Source: a virus. From it: a stretch of DNA of 27,398 nt. The notes beneath the pieces were generated by a model, which did no database searches, had not been told where the DNA came from, and was given only the letters and a program-made list of their open reading frames with translations. Both the position numbers and the translations under genes were made by a program. Shown one piece after another: positions 16,706 through 23,861 of this stretch. The DNA lies in IMG/VR virus record IMGVR_UViG_3300021373_002979, positions 1 to 27,398 of that record; one strand, 5' to 3'. Each line of letters starts with the position of its first letter. Within the stretch, counting starts at the first letter, position 1.

Positions 16706-17043
16706 GCCTGCTTAACCTCCCTTTTTAGTTCCCACTTTTTACCATTTTTCTCAATCAGTCCCGACTCAGACAGAGACTTAATAACAGAACTAACAGTACT
16801 TCGACCCGCTCCAGTGCTTTTTTGGAGACTATCATAATTGATATCAGCACCGCTTAAGATGGCCTTTTCAACAAGCTTGCGCGGTTTGTGAGTACTGCCT
16901 TTTCCTTTGGCCGGTGGTTTATTAGTCTTTTTAGGGACTATTGTTAGTTCTGGTCTTGGTCTTGGTTTCGGTTCTTGGTCCTGAATAGGCCTATTTGGGA
17001 CTTTTTCCGAGACTGTCGGCGCTTCAGTCTTCAAAAACTGCAT
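16702..17043 (-). CDS. Winged-helix DNA-binding domain, probably -1 frameshift extension
   Basis: The first ATG of this frame is at 17043, giving 113 aa. Residues 14-54 are a Pro/Lys-rich linker. Residues 55-108 form a winged-helix/HTH domain: LVEKAILSGADINYDSLQ, recognition helix region TGAGRSTVSSVIKSLSESGL, wing IEKNGKKWELK. No ribosome site precedes the ATG. The same frame is open upstream as far as 17160 with no other standard start codon. It lies in the -1 frame of the membrane protein gene, whose last codons form GGGAAAG-TAG. Slippage there would add 148 residues (35 acidic linker residues plus this domain) to the 249-aa membrane protein, giving 397 aa. A separate translation from ATG 17043 is the alternative. 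Confidence 0.75.
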   Translation of the reverse strand: MQFLKTEAPTVSEKVPNRPIQDQEPKPRPRPELTIVPKKTNKPPAKGKGSTHKPRKLVEKAILSGADINYDSLQKSTGAGRSTVSSVIKSLSESGLIEKNGKKWELKREVKQA

Positions 17044-17125
17044 TATGTGAGCGGGTATAGTCTCTTCTTTAAAAGTGGGGCTTTTAAAGTCTTGCTTTAG
17101 TCTTTCTTCTTTAGTTTCGTTTTCA

Positions 17126-17171
17126 GCCTCATTGTTAGAGGCCTCTACTTTCCCAGGCTTTCAAGCTCCTC
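17126..17171 (-). promoter_or_regulatory. Predicted -1 frameshift signal: SD-like element, GGGAAAG, stem-loop
   Basis: Read on the minus strand: GAGGAG (17171-17166), an 11-nt spacer, then GGGAAAG (17154-17148) with zero-frame codons GGA-AAG-TAG. A 5-nt spacer follows, then stem GCCTC/GAGGC (17142-17138 with 17130-17126) with loop TAACAAT. This is the three-part layout of bacterial dnaX-type -1 frameshift signals. The heptamer equals that of this phage's G-T site and that of lambda. In the -1 frame the nearest upstream stop is TGA at 17163-17161. Confidence 0.75.
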
Positions 17172-17894
17172 TTCTTTTCGTGGAGCCAGAATGTTGACAA
17201 GTACAGCGGTTAATAGAAGTGGTGTGATTATCATAGCAAAACCAAACGCTAGGCGAGCGTATAACCTGAATTGGTCTTCATCCATCCATCTTGGCATGAA
17301 CGCTAGACCAGCTGAAAAAACAACCTGGCTAGAAGGGGTGGAGGCGTCTAGCTTTGCTATCTGCTTTATCAAGTCGTCCCTATATTCTGTAACTTCTTCA
17401 AGCTTGCCCTGATGCTTGCTTTTGAATTTGTCTGCATTTTTTACGTTGTTACTCCAAGTTTCGACGCTATCATTTGCTTTAGCTAGTGAGATTGTAAGCT
17501 GATCCCTTTTAAAAGCGTCTCCACTCGATGTTTTTTGGGCATCTAAAGCAAGTATGCAGCTCAAGCAGGCAAAAAGAGACAGAGTTAACAGATAGCTAAA
17601 CCATGCCCAGCCTAGTATTGACAAGATCACGTTTTTTATCAGATTAGCAAAAAGAACCATGGCCAGCGCTAGAAGAGCGATATCTAAAAATGAATAAGAT
17701 AGCGGCATTACTATTCTTGTTAAGTCGCTTGGGCTGCTGTTTAATTGACCAAGCCTAAAATTGTAATATATGCTGCATGCTGTCAGAATGAGCATTGACG
17801 AAAAGCCAAAAAAGATACGGTGCTGATTGAATGCGTTAAATCCCGCTTGTGCTATCGCTTCCGCTTTTGACGCTGGCTGTGCTTGCGTTGACAT
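17145..17894 (-). CDS. Four-helix inner membrane protein (membrane anchor)
   Basis: A 249-aa protein with four predicted hydrophobic helices at about 27-45, 61-86, 90-117 and 209-236. An even helix number with the N terminus inside puts the C terminus in the cytoplasm. The 118-208 loop, periplasmic by this topology, is charged and coiled-coil-prone (AKANDSVETWSNNVKNADKF). The protein ends APRKEEELESLGK on the slippery sequence GGGAAAG-TAG, so a fraction of product should carry the winged-helix extension. It has an AGGAG ribosome site; ATG at 17894. No enzyme motif seen and no family recognised. The plan (four helices, linker, winged helix) recalls FtsK without its motor, but that likeness is architectural only. 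Confidence 0.8.
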   Translation of the reverse strand: MSTQAQPASKAEAIAQAGFNAFNQHRIFFGFSSMLILTACSIYYNFRLGQLNSSPSDLTRIVMPLSYSFLDIALLALAMVLFANLIKNVILSILGWAWFSYLLTLSLFACLSCILALDAQKTSSGDAFKRDQLTISLAKANDSVETWSNNVKNADKFKSKHQGKLEEVTEYRDDLIKQIAKLDASTPSSQVVFSAGLAFMPRWMDEDQFRLYARLAFGFAMIITPLLLTAVLVNILAPRKEEELESLGK

Positions 17895-18067
17895 TTTTTC
17901 TTTCTCCTAGATTTACGTTTAAGATTTGATTTACTGCTTTTTGATCGACGCTTTTTTAACGCCTTTTTTAGATTGCACTGGCGGCAAGGCTCAAGCTTTA
18001 ACGCCATAACAATCAAAAATGATATTGATATAATGCTAAAAAATATTATGAGTATTTCTTGTAGCAT
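17852..18067 (-). CDS. Small membrane protein with CxxC and basic tail
   Basis: A 71-aa frame. An N-terminal hydrophobic helix (residues 4-23, EILIIFFSIISISFLIVMAL) precedes CRQC, and the rest is extremely Lys/Arg-rich. It overlaps the upstream gene by 22 bp and the membrane-anchor gene by 43 bp. About 150 bp between those two would otherwise be empty, which supports it. Part of the basic tail is encoded in the overlap, so composition there is constrained by the other frame. No good ribosome site at ATG 18067; coupling with the upstream gene is likely. Function unknown. Confidence 0.5.
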   Translation of the reverse strand: MLQEILIIFFSIISISFLIVMALKLEPCRQCNLKKALKKRRSKSSKSNLKRKSRRKKKCQRKHSQRQKRKR

Positions 18068-18276
18068 TGATAAGCCGCTTCAAATGCTGGTCCGCTATAA
18101 AAAGCGGGGTTAGCTGCTAGCGTATTTTGTATATGGTCACTATTGTGCCCTTGCTCAATCATGCGAGCAAATTCAAAAAAGGGCGCTTCAGCGGCGAATA
18201 GCTCACCACCATTTTCATCAATACCCACCATTTTAGACAAAGCTATAATTCCAGCTCTTTTAATGCCATCTAACAT
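18046..18276 (-). CDS. 76-aa hypothetical protein
   Basis: A soluble-looking small protein of unknown function (MLDGIKRAGIIALSKMVG, then an acidic middle with FFEFARMIEQGHNSDHI and a C-terminal PAFEAAYQCYKKYS). A strong GGGAG ribosome site precedes ATG 18276. It overlaps the stop of the tiny upstream membrane protein by 7 bp and the next small gene by 22 bp, in the packed style of this cassette. Confidence 0.65.
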   Translation of the reverse strand: MLDGIKRAGIIALSKMVGIDENGGELFAAEAPFFEFARMIEQGHNSDHIQNTLAANPAFYSGPAFEAAYQCYKKYS

Positions 18277-18383
18277 CTTTTTTCACTCCCTGTTATTTTC
18301 CCTAATTTACTAAAGCAAAAAGACACGATAAAGCTACCTATTGCCAAAGTCCAAAGTTGTTCAATAATTGTCATTTCATGCAT
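18270..18383 (-). CDS. 37-aa membrane peptide, first gene of minus cassette
   Basis: ATG at 18383 with AGAGGG seven bases upstream starts a 37-aa peptide. It has a hydrophobic helix (about 8-25, EQLWTLAIGSFIVSFCF) and a short basic tail. A longer frame from 18452 exists but has no ribosome site. It would lead the overlapping cassette that runs to 15943. The upstream region (18384-18618) is AT-rich and must hold the promoter; TTGCAC...TATTAT with 16-bp spacing on the minus strand is a weak candidate. Confidence 0.55.
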   Translation of the reverse strand: MHEMTIIEQLWTLAIGSFIVSFCFSKLGKITGSEKRC

Positions 18384-18618
18384 AATGTAACCCTCTAGAT
18401 TCCTTTGTTTTTGGTTACTGCTAACAACTAATTTAATAATAATAAACATCACGAATAGTGCAAACTTTTTTATAGAAAAAAAGTAATTAATTTAAAAAAA
18501 ATTATTGTTTTGTATAAAGGGTGATCTAGCTTTGGTTTACTTTTAGTTAAATAGTGTTAACATTGTTTTAGTAGTTAATTTTTATTTCAAAATATATCAA
18601 ACGTAGAGGGTTAAAATT

Positions 18619-18744
18619 ATGATGTTAACAGCAAAGGCTATATTTATTTGGGTGATGGCAGTATCAGCAATGAGCGCAGCTAGCGAAGACGAAAGCAAAG
18701 AAGAGTCTGTGAGCATGATTCATTCGTCTCAGTATTTAGTGTAG
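18619..18744 (+). CDS. 41-aa peptide with signal sequence
   Basis: A short frame with a good AGAGGG ribosome site eight bases before ATG 18619 (second ATG next codon). Residues 3-21 form a typical signal peptide (LTAKAIFIWVMAVSAMSAA). What follows is an acidic, Ser-rich mature part of about 20 residues (SEDESKEESVSMIHSSQYLV). A strong terminator lies just behind the stop, which makes a separate small transcript likely. No family recognised. Export to the periplasm is inferred. Confidence 0.5.
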   Translation: MMLTAKAIFIWVMAVSAMSAASEDESKEESVSMIHSSQYLV

Positions 18745-18758
18745 ATTGACATATAGAT

Positions 18759-18781
18759 GGAGGCATTAAGCCTCCCTTTTT
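18759..18781 (+). terminator. Rho-independent terminator
   Basis: GGAGGC (18759-18764) and GCCTCC (18770-18775) form a perfect 6-bp stem with loop ATTAA, followed by CTTTTT. It ends transcription of the 41-aa peptide gene. Confidence 0.85.
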
Positions 18782-18805
18782 AACAAAACACAAGAGGGCT
18801 ATATA

Positions 18806-19009
18806 ATGGAATTTAAAGCTAAAAGCAAAGTAAAGGATATAAGACACTTTCAACTAGAGCAGAGAGTAGAAGCGCTAGAGGCTCTTTTAGAGAAAGAAAA
18901 AAGGATAAATAAGAAACTGACAGAATGCAGTCATAGATTAATTTCTATACTATCAGAGCACCAAGAGCTATCATTAAAGTATTTGAGAAGCGGAAGCGAA
19001 ACGCACTAG
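18806..19009 (+). CDS. 67-aa coiled-coil hypothetical protein
   Basis: A small charged protein, almost wholly helical with heptad character (FQLEQRVEALEALLEKEKRINKKLTE...). It has an AGAGGG ribosome site before ATG 18806 and a strong terminator right after its stop. It could be a dimeric regulator or adaptor; nothing in the sequence shows which. Because a terminator separates it from the 41-aa gene, it needs readthrough or its own promoter, which I cannot see clearly. Confidence 0.55.
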   Translation: MEFKAKSKVKDIRHFQLEQRVEALEALLEKEKRINKKLTECSHRLISILSEHQELSLKYLRSGSETH

Positions 19010-19024
19010 ATAAAATAAAAGGGA

Positions 19025-19052
19025 AGGGTAGCAATAGCTACCCTCTTTTTTT
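19025..19052. terminator. Terminator between converging transcripts
   Basis: GGGTAGC (19026-19032) and GCTACCC (19037-19043) form a perfect 7-bp stem with loop AATA. On the + strand TCTTTTTTT follows. On the - strand a less pure T-rich stretch follows, so it may also serve the helicase gene that ends at 19051. Confidence 0.85.
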
Positions 19053-20700
19053 ACACCGCCTCTCTTTCTGGCTCTTCCTCAAGCTCTTCTTTATCTTCTT
19101 TTTTCCACTCCCTATCAATTACTTTTGTAAAATTACCCTCTTTTGTGTAGTCAATATAAGTTGGCGAGTTACCGGTATTCATTAACTTACTGAGTTCTGT
19201 CAAGTCTTTAGCGTTGTTTACATCTCTACTATCTAAACCGCTTTTGTATGCTATCAACTTGATTTTATCAATTGCGATTTTTCCAGCGTAGCCGCCATGG
19301 GTGACAGGAAAATATTCGGTTATTGGCTTTTGATTCATTGCGCCATAATAAGACACTTTTATCATCTCTTTACCGCTAGACCTGCTAACATGAGTTGACC
19401 AAAACCAGTTGGTTGTAACCATCAAATAACTGTCAGTTTCACCCATTATGCAAGCTGTATTATCTATAGAGTAGCGCTTCTCCTCTCCGATAAATTCAAA
19501 ACCGCACGAAGTACACTTTTTAACTGATGCGTGTAATATTTCGTTGCATTCGGGACAATCTTTAGTTGGCGCTTCTCCCTTTTCCTTTTTTGTGTTTTTC
19601 TTGGGTTCTCTAACGTTAACTATAGGACCATGGCGGGTTATGTTGCCAGCAAAATCTAAAACCAAGCAGTGATCAGTATGGCTTTTTAGCCTCATTCCAC
19701 GGCCTACCATTTGAACATATAGGGCGGGTGACATAGTAGGGCGAACCAGCGCTATTAGATCGATATCAGGATAATCAAAACCGGTGGTTAATACGTTGGC
19801 ATTGGTAAGCGCTTGGATCTTTCCGGCTTTAAAATCTTCAAGTATTCTTTCCCGCTCTTTTTTACTTGTCTTACCTGTTATTACTTCAGCCACTATTCCA
19901 CGATCTATTAACAATTCTTTCATCTCGCTAGCATGATCTACCCCAGTGCAGAAAAATAGCCATGCTTTTCTACTTTCAGCTCTATTTATAACCTCTTCAA
20001 CAACGGCTACATTGCTTTCATACGTGTTCACAGCTTCTTGCAGCATACTCTCTATGTATTCACCGCCACGCTTTTTAACATTGTCAACATTAAGTTTGTG
20101 GCCGGTTCGCTTGCTCTTTAATCTTGCTAAATAATCCTGATCTATCAATTCTTTTATTGTTATTGGTTCAATAATATCATCAAAAAGGGCGGTCCCTTCA
20201 GTTATCAAGCCGTGCCCTAATCGGTAGGGTGTAGCTGTTAACCCAATTATTGATAATAGCGGGTTCAACTCTTTCAGCTCATCAATTAAAGATCGATAAG
20301 ATCCTTCTTCTTTATGTGATATCATGTGGCACTCATCGACTATAATAAAATCAATATGACCTAATATATCGGATTTACTTCTTATTGATTGGATACCGGC
20401 AAACGTGATCTGGTCACCGATATCTTTACGACCAACACTAGCGCTATAAATTCCAACCGGCGCGGTTGGCCAATGCTGCCTTAGCTTTTCGTAATTTTGC
20501 TCGATCAGCTCTTTTTGGTGAGTAAGCATTAAAATATTTAACTCAGGTTGCGCTTGTAACAAATGTTTACATAGATTAGCTACTATGTGACTTTTACCGC
20601 TACCCGTTGCCATTTTTAAACAAAGATTATTACCTAAGTTCGAGCCGATCCACTCACTAGTTAAATCAATTGCCTTTTGCTGGTAATCCCTTAATCTCAT
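19051..20700 (-). CDS. DEAD/DEAH-type SF2 helicase with zinc finger
   Basis: ATP-dependent helicase of superfamily 2, type III restriction/UvrB-like family, common in phage recombination modules. Motif I is ATGSGKS (31-37), motif II DECH (122-125), motif III TAT (155-157) and motif VI QMVGRGMR (330-337). A four-Cys zinc finger follows (Cys382, 385, 396, 399). The C-terminal 120 residues hold a DUF-like domain (KEMIKVSYYGAMNQKPITEYFPVTH) seen in phage helicases of this kind. Last gene of the minus-strand recombination operon, directly behind the nuclease gene. Probably unwinds recombination or replication intermediates. Confidence 0.92.
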   Translation of the reverse strand: MRLRDYQQKAIDLTSEWIGSNLGNNLCLKMATGSGKSHIVANLCKHLLQAQPELNILMLTHQKELIEQNYEKLRQHWPTAPVGIYSASVGRKDIGDQITFAGIQSIRSKSDILGHIDFIIVDECHMISHKEEGSYRSLIDELKELNPLLSIIGLTATPYRLGHGLITEGTALFDDIIEPITIKELIDQDYLARLKSKRTGHKLNVDNVKKRGGEYIESMLQEAVNTYESNVAVVEEVINRAESRKAWLFFCTGVDHASEMKELLIDRGIVAEVITGKTSKKERERILEDFKAGKIQALTNANVLTTGFDYPDIDLIALVRPTMSPALYVQMVGRGMRLKSHTDHCLVLDFAGNITRHGPIVNVREPKKNTKKEKGEAPTKDCPECNEILHASVKKCTSCGFEFIGEEKRYSIDNTACIMGETDSYLMVTTNWFWSTHVSRSSGKEMIKVSYYGAMNQKPITEYFPVTHGGYAGKIAIDKIKLIAYKSGLDSRDVNNAKDLTELSKLMNTGNSPTYIDYTKEGNFTKVIDREWKKEDKEELEEEPEREAV

Positions 20701-20705
20701 TTTTC

Positions 20706-21740
20706 CTAGCCTGTAATTGTTGCGTTAAATTCGCTTCTTAAAGCCTGAGTGAAGCTATCTTCTTTCGCGCATGCTTTCGGATTAGCTATTATTTCGCTGC
20801 TCTTTAATCCGTTTTCACCATTGCATACCTCTTTACCTTCAATCAAATAGGTAGCCGTGTTTTCATCTTTTCCTTCTTTTAGCTGCCACGGTACAAGGTC
20901 AGGGTGTAGAACGTGAGAAGGGCAGCCTTTTAACTGCTGATTATTTGGTATTGTGCTTTGCCAGCGCTCACAAAAAAAAGTATTATCTTCTTTTGGTGTT
21001 GCTCTAGCGCACGTCCTACAATTCACCTCTTTTGTTGTTTTTGAGCCATAACAAAAATCATGAGCAGCGCACATTTTGCACTGATACCATGTGCTATCGG
21101 TTTTAAATGGCTCGGGTATGCGCTCGGACATTGCTATTCTTTTAGCTCTACCTATGTATTTTTCTTTAAAAAATTTGGCTTCTTTCTTTTTTAGCTTCAC
21201 TCTTTCGGTGTACATTCTGTCATCGTTTTTACATACAGCAACATATAGAGCGCGATCTATTCCAGATGATTCCATGTAAACTTGCATTTGCGCGTAATGC
21301 ATCGGTTTTGACTCTTCAACACCTTTTCTAATCAAATCCTGAAACGATTTTAGGTTGTGTGTTTTGGCTTCTAATATGTGTTTTTTGTTTGGAGCATCAG
21401 GTACGCCGCTTTTTATAATACCGTCTAGCGAGCCGGAAACGTGAGAGCCTAGATTAACTCTATACTGATTATATTCACCAGCGTTTTCTATTTCTAACCC
21501 TATAGCGCGCAAGTCATGAACTATTGTGTGCTCTTCATTGTGCCCACGCCTAAACAATCTTAACATTCTACCTTCAAATCGCTCTATAACAGACCACCTG
21601 AATGAAAGCCAGAGCCAACGATCACAATCGTGGCCGCATTGAGATAGACCAAAGTGATAGCGCGGTGGTTCTTGTTTGTCTTCATGATGTTTATCAATCA
21701 TGCCTACAATTGTATTGATAGGTTGCTCTAGCTCTGTCAT
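20706..21740 (-). CDS. PD-(D/E)XK nuclease, Cas4/exonuclease-like
   Basis: A 344-aa nuclease. The catalytic pattern is GSLDG (Asp106), LEAKT (Glu124, Lys126) and Q-x3-Y (Gln151/Tyr155), as in RecB-type/lambda-exonuclease-fold enzymes. Several Cys pairs follow in the C-terminal half (221/224/230, 241/244, 257, 273), suggesting zinc or iron-sulfur binding like Cas4. It probably resects DNA ends for annealing by the Sak4-like protein. It lies between the SSB-like gene and the helicase in one operon. Confidence 0.85.
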   Translation of the reverse strand: MTELEQPINTIVGMIDKHHEDKQEPPRYHFGLSQCGHDCDRWLWLSFRWSVIERFEGRMLRLFRRGHNEEHTIVHDLRAIGLEIENAGEYNQYRVNLGSHVSGSLDGIIKSGVPDAPNKKHILEAKTHNLKSFQDLIRKGVEESKPMHYAQMQVYMESSGIDRALYVAVCKNDDRMYTERVKLKKKEAKFFKEKYIGRAKRIAMSERIPEPFKTDSTWYQCKMCAAHDFCYGSKTTKEVNCRTCARATPKEDNTFFCERWQSTIPNNQQLKGCPSHVLHPDLVPWQLKEGKDENTATYLIEGKEVCNGENGLKSSEIIANPKACAKEDSFTQALRSEFNATITG

Positions 21741-21757
21741 TTGCTGTATAACTCCAT

Positions 21758-22000
21758 TTATTCGGATGAAACAAAGTAAGAAAAGTGATTATGTTTTGAA
21801 ATAGTCATACCTGTTATTACACACAGTAATTCTCGACGATTAACAGCCATTTCTACAAACTCTTTGTGGTCAGGCTCAATAATTAATAACACTTCTTCAT
21901 CTTCTTTCATTTTATCTGCGAACTCATGAGCTTTTTTTAGTTCATGCAGGCTTATAATGTGACCTGAATCCCTTTTGACAATCTTGAATATATTTTCCAT
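21758..22000 (-). CDS. 80-aa hypothetical protein
   Basis: A small protein starting at ATG 22000 with an AAAGGGA ribosome site, in the recombination operon. It is alpha/beta-looking (IFKIVKRDSGHIISLHELKKAHEFADKM, EVLLIIEPDHKEFVEMAV) without a motif I recognise. A hairpin (22027-22047) lies in the gap upstream. Role unknown; context suggests DNA metabolism. Confidence 0.65.
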   Translation of the reverse strand: MENIFKIVKRDSGHIISLHELKKAHEFADKMKEDEEVLLIIEPDHKEFVEMAVNRRELLCVITGMTISKHNHFSYFVSSE

Positions 22001-22026
22001 TTAGATTTAATCCCTTTGCTTTGTTA

Positions 22027-22047
22027 AGCCCTCCAATAAAGAGGGCT
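22027..22047 (-). terminator. Intergenic hairpin, weak terminator or attenuator
   Basis: AGCCCTC (22027-22033) and GAGGGCT (22041-22047) make a perfect 7-bp stem with a 7-nt loop in the 66-bp gap between two operon genes. On the minus strand only TTAACAA follows, so termination would be partial at best. It may lower expression of the three downstream genes or protect the mRNA end. Confidence 0.4.
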
Positions 22048-22066
22048 GTATTTAAAAAATTTACCT

Positions 22067-22657
22067 CTAAAATGGTACATCATCATCGAAATCAGTTGGT
22101 TGTTGTTGGGGTTGTGTTTGTTGCTGAGGGGTTGCCCACGCTGGTACACTACTATTATTTTGCGGTGGTCTTTGCTGCTGGTTTTGCTGTTGCTGTGCTG
22201 GCATTGCGGATTGTTGCGGCATAGATGAGGCGATAGGCATTGAAGTTTTAGACGGTGAATCCACTAGTGATTTATAACCCTTAACCTCATTCCCATCACC
22301 ATATTGTTCATCTTTTTTAACAGTCACTTTTATAGATACATTACCACCTATCAACTGATCAGTGTCAGTTAGCGAATTAATGCCAAGCGCGCTAATTAAT
22401 GCGTTTATCTGTTTTAATCCTATTTCTTGCGCTTTTGGGTTTTGGTGGATGTAGTTGATTATTGTAAAAAGCTTTCGTCCTTGGTGAGTGGGACCATTCA
22501 CCGAAAAACGTATATTAATATATTTTCCAGTGCCGGAGTTGTTGTCCTTAACTTCTGCTTCTTCAATGACTGCATCATACCAGCCAGCCGGAAGCGGATC
22601 GAAATTATCTGCTTGTGGTAGGTCTTGTTGATTCAATGTAGCGTTTAATAGTGCCAT
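22067..22657 (-). CDS. DUF669 protein with SSB-like acidic tail
   Basis: A 196-aa protein. The N-terminal domain (FDPLPAGWYDAVIEEAEVKDN, GKYINIRFSV, GRKLFTIINYIHQNPKAQEIG) follows the DUF669 pattern, associated with single-stranded DNA binding in phage recombination modules. Residues 140-185 are a Gln/Pro-rich disordered linker. The end is FDDDVPF, nearly identical to the acidic tip of bacterial SSB (DDDIPF) that recruits partner proteins. It probably coats single strands during replication and annealing. Confidence 0.85.
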   Translation of the reverse strand: MALLNATLNQQDLPQADNFDPLPAGWYDAVIEEAEVKDNNSGTGKYINIRFSVNGPTHQGRKLFTIINYIHQNPKAQEIGLKQINALISALGINSLTDTDQLIGGNVSIKVTVKKDEQYGDGNEVKGYKSLVDSPSKTSMPIASSMPQQSAMPAQQQQNQQQRPPQNNSSVPAWATPQQQTQPQQQPTDFDDDVPF

Positions 22658-22709
22658 GTTTAATTACCCTTTAGTTTAGTTTATGTAAATTACTGCTTGT
22701 TACTCTCTA

Positions 22710-23111
22710 TTACTCTTCAATTAACTCTATTTTAAACCCCGGTTTGCTCGGCTTAGAAGTGATAGCACCGCTTAATCTATCTGTTATCTCTTCGCTTGCC
22801 GCTTTCCAGTCTTTCATTTTTAAATCTGCTTTCCATTTAAAAAGATGTTGGAGCGTTGTGTAATCAATCTCATACTCCATTGCTATTTCTTGCAGCAACT
22901 CAGTATCAACTTTTCGACTATGTTTAGTTGTTACTACTATTTTATAACCCCCCTGTTTTGTTGTGCTTGATCCCTCTTTGTTTTGATCGATTTCTAGCAG
23001 CTGTTCAAGCTCTTTTTCGATTAATACCCGCTCATCTTTTGCGAGCTTTTCAACTGCTTTTTGATCTAGCCATCTTGCAGATAGTGCCTTTATTTTGTCT
23101 TTGTCTATCAT
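22710..23111 (-). CDS. 133-aa hypothetical recombination-operon protein
   Basis: A protein between the Sak4-like ATPase and the DUF669 gene. The N-terminal half is helical (KALSARWLDQKAVEKLAKDERVLIEKELEQLLE), followed by GGYKIVVTTKHSRKVDTELLQEIA and a second helical part. This pattern (helix, short beta hairpin with KHSRKVD, helix) is common in phage operons of this type as an uncharacterised partner. It overlaps the ATPase gene by 4 bp (ATGA), which suggests a matched amount. No catalytic motif seen. Confidence 0.7.
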   Translation of the reverse strand: MIDKDKIKALSARWLDQKAVEKLAKDERVLIEKELEQLLEIDQNKEGSSTTKQGGYKIVVTTKHSRKVDTELLQEIAMEYEIDYTTLQHLFKWKADLKMKDWKAASEEITDRLSGAITSKPSKPGFKIELIEE

Positions 23112-23785
23112 TGATTTACCCCTTGTATCTTGTTAATGATATTACCCAAATGCGGCGGCTCCCATGTGTTTAACTTTCCGCTTCTATCTTTAGCGGTCCA
23201 CAATCCGTCACTTTCAGTTAATAGCATTCTGTTAACGCTATTTTCGTTTTTCTCAACTCGAAAGGCTAAAACTTCATCAAAGAAGTAGGGTAAACCTTGG
23301 CTTGATTTGTTCCCAGGCATGGAGGGGTAATATAGTAACCGGCCTTGTTCGTCTTTTGCTTTCTCAAGCTTGGCTGTCATATAGACGTGCTTGCCTGGAA
23401 TATCGCGGAAGTTACGAATAATGCTAGATACCTGATCCTGCATTTCTCCATATGCTTGTCGTGGGTCTTTTGACTCCTTTTTCTCTGCTGATAAAACAAC
23501 CTCTCCAATTTCCGATATTGAATCAATAGCCACGCTTTCAAATTGAGCTGACTCTTGCGATTTTGTCAGCCACTCATAGGCCTCTATTAAATCTGTCATA
23601 CTTTTAATTTCAATGTAAGGTAGCTGATAGTCACTAATAGATAATAGACCGCCTTCAGCGCTTAGAATAATTGGGCTGGGTAGTGTTGCTATGCCCGTTG
23701 TTTTACCTGCTCCCGACTCACCATAACCCAAAAGATTTACTTTTTTGTTTTGCGTGTCAGAGGTTGAATGTATTTGTATTGCCAT
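23108..23785 (-). CDS. AAA ATPase, Sak4-like single-strand annealing protein
   Basis: A 225-aa RecA-core ATPase of the phage nucleotide-binding (AAA_24) group, to which Sak4 single-strand annealing proteins belong. Walker A is GESGAGKT (22-29) and Walker B is VAIDSIS (Asp88). GKHVYMTAKLEKAKDE and FFDEVLAFRVE are typical of the family. It would anneal or pair DNA strands coated by the DUF669 protein, after resection by the nuclease. First gene of the minus operon, with an AGGAG ribosome site and a promoter about 70 bp upstream. Confidence 0.88.
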   Translation of the reverse strand: MAIQIHSTSDTQNKKVNLLGYGESGAGKTTGIATLPSPIILSAEGGLLSISDYQLPYIEIKSMTDLIEAYEWLTKSQESAQFESVAIDSISEIGEVVLSAEKKESKDPRQAYGEMQDQVSSIIRNFRDIPGKHVYMTAKLEKAKDEQGRLLYYPSMPGNKSSQGLPYFFDEVLAFRVEKNENSVNRMLLTESDGLWTAKDRSGKLNTWEPPHLGNIINKIQGVNQ

Positions 23786-23832
23786 ATTTAATGATGCTCC
23801 TTTTTTAAAACGTTTTGTTTAACTTGTAAATT

Positions 23833-23861
23833 AGTATTATTTTAATTTGCCAAACTGTCAA
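23833..23861 (-). promoter_or_regulatory. Promoter for the recombination operon
   Basis: On the minus strand: perfect -35 TTGACA (23861-23856), a 17-bp spacer and -10 AATACT (23838-23833, four of six matches). Its -35 lies inside the palindromic operator, so repressor binding would block it. Confidence 0.65.

Noticed and set aside
16643-16837. Plus-strand frame of 64 codons
   Set aside because: Lies antisense to the winged-helix frame and a small membrane gene, both better supported by overlaps and ribosome sites.
17145-17894. FtsK- or Zot-type motor protein
   Set aside because: Four helices and a distal winged helix recall FtsK, but there is no Walker A or B motif in either frame.
18384-18452. 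Upstream extension of the 37-aa membrane peptide
   Set aside because: The 18452 start lacks a ribosome site, while ATG 18383 has AGAGGG at seven bases.
22021-22224. Plus-strand frame of 67 codons, hydrophobic
   Set aside because: Mirror of the Gln/Pro-rich part of the DUF669 gene; the Val/Ala-rich content is a by-product of CAG/CAA-type codons on the other strand.
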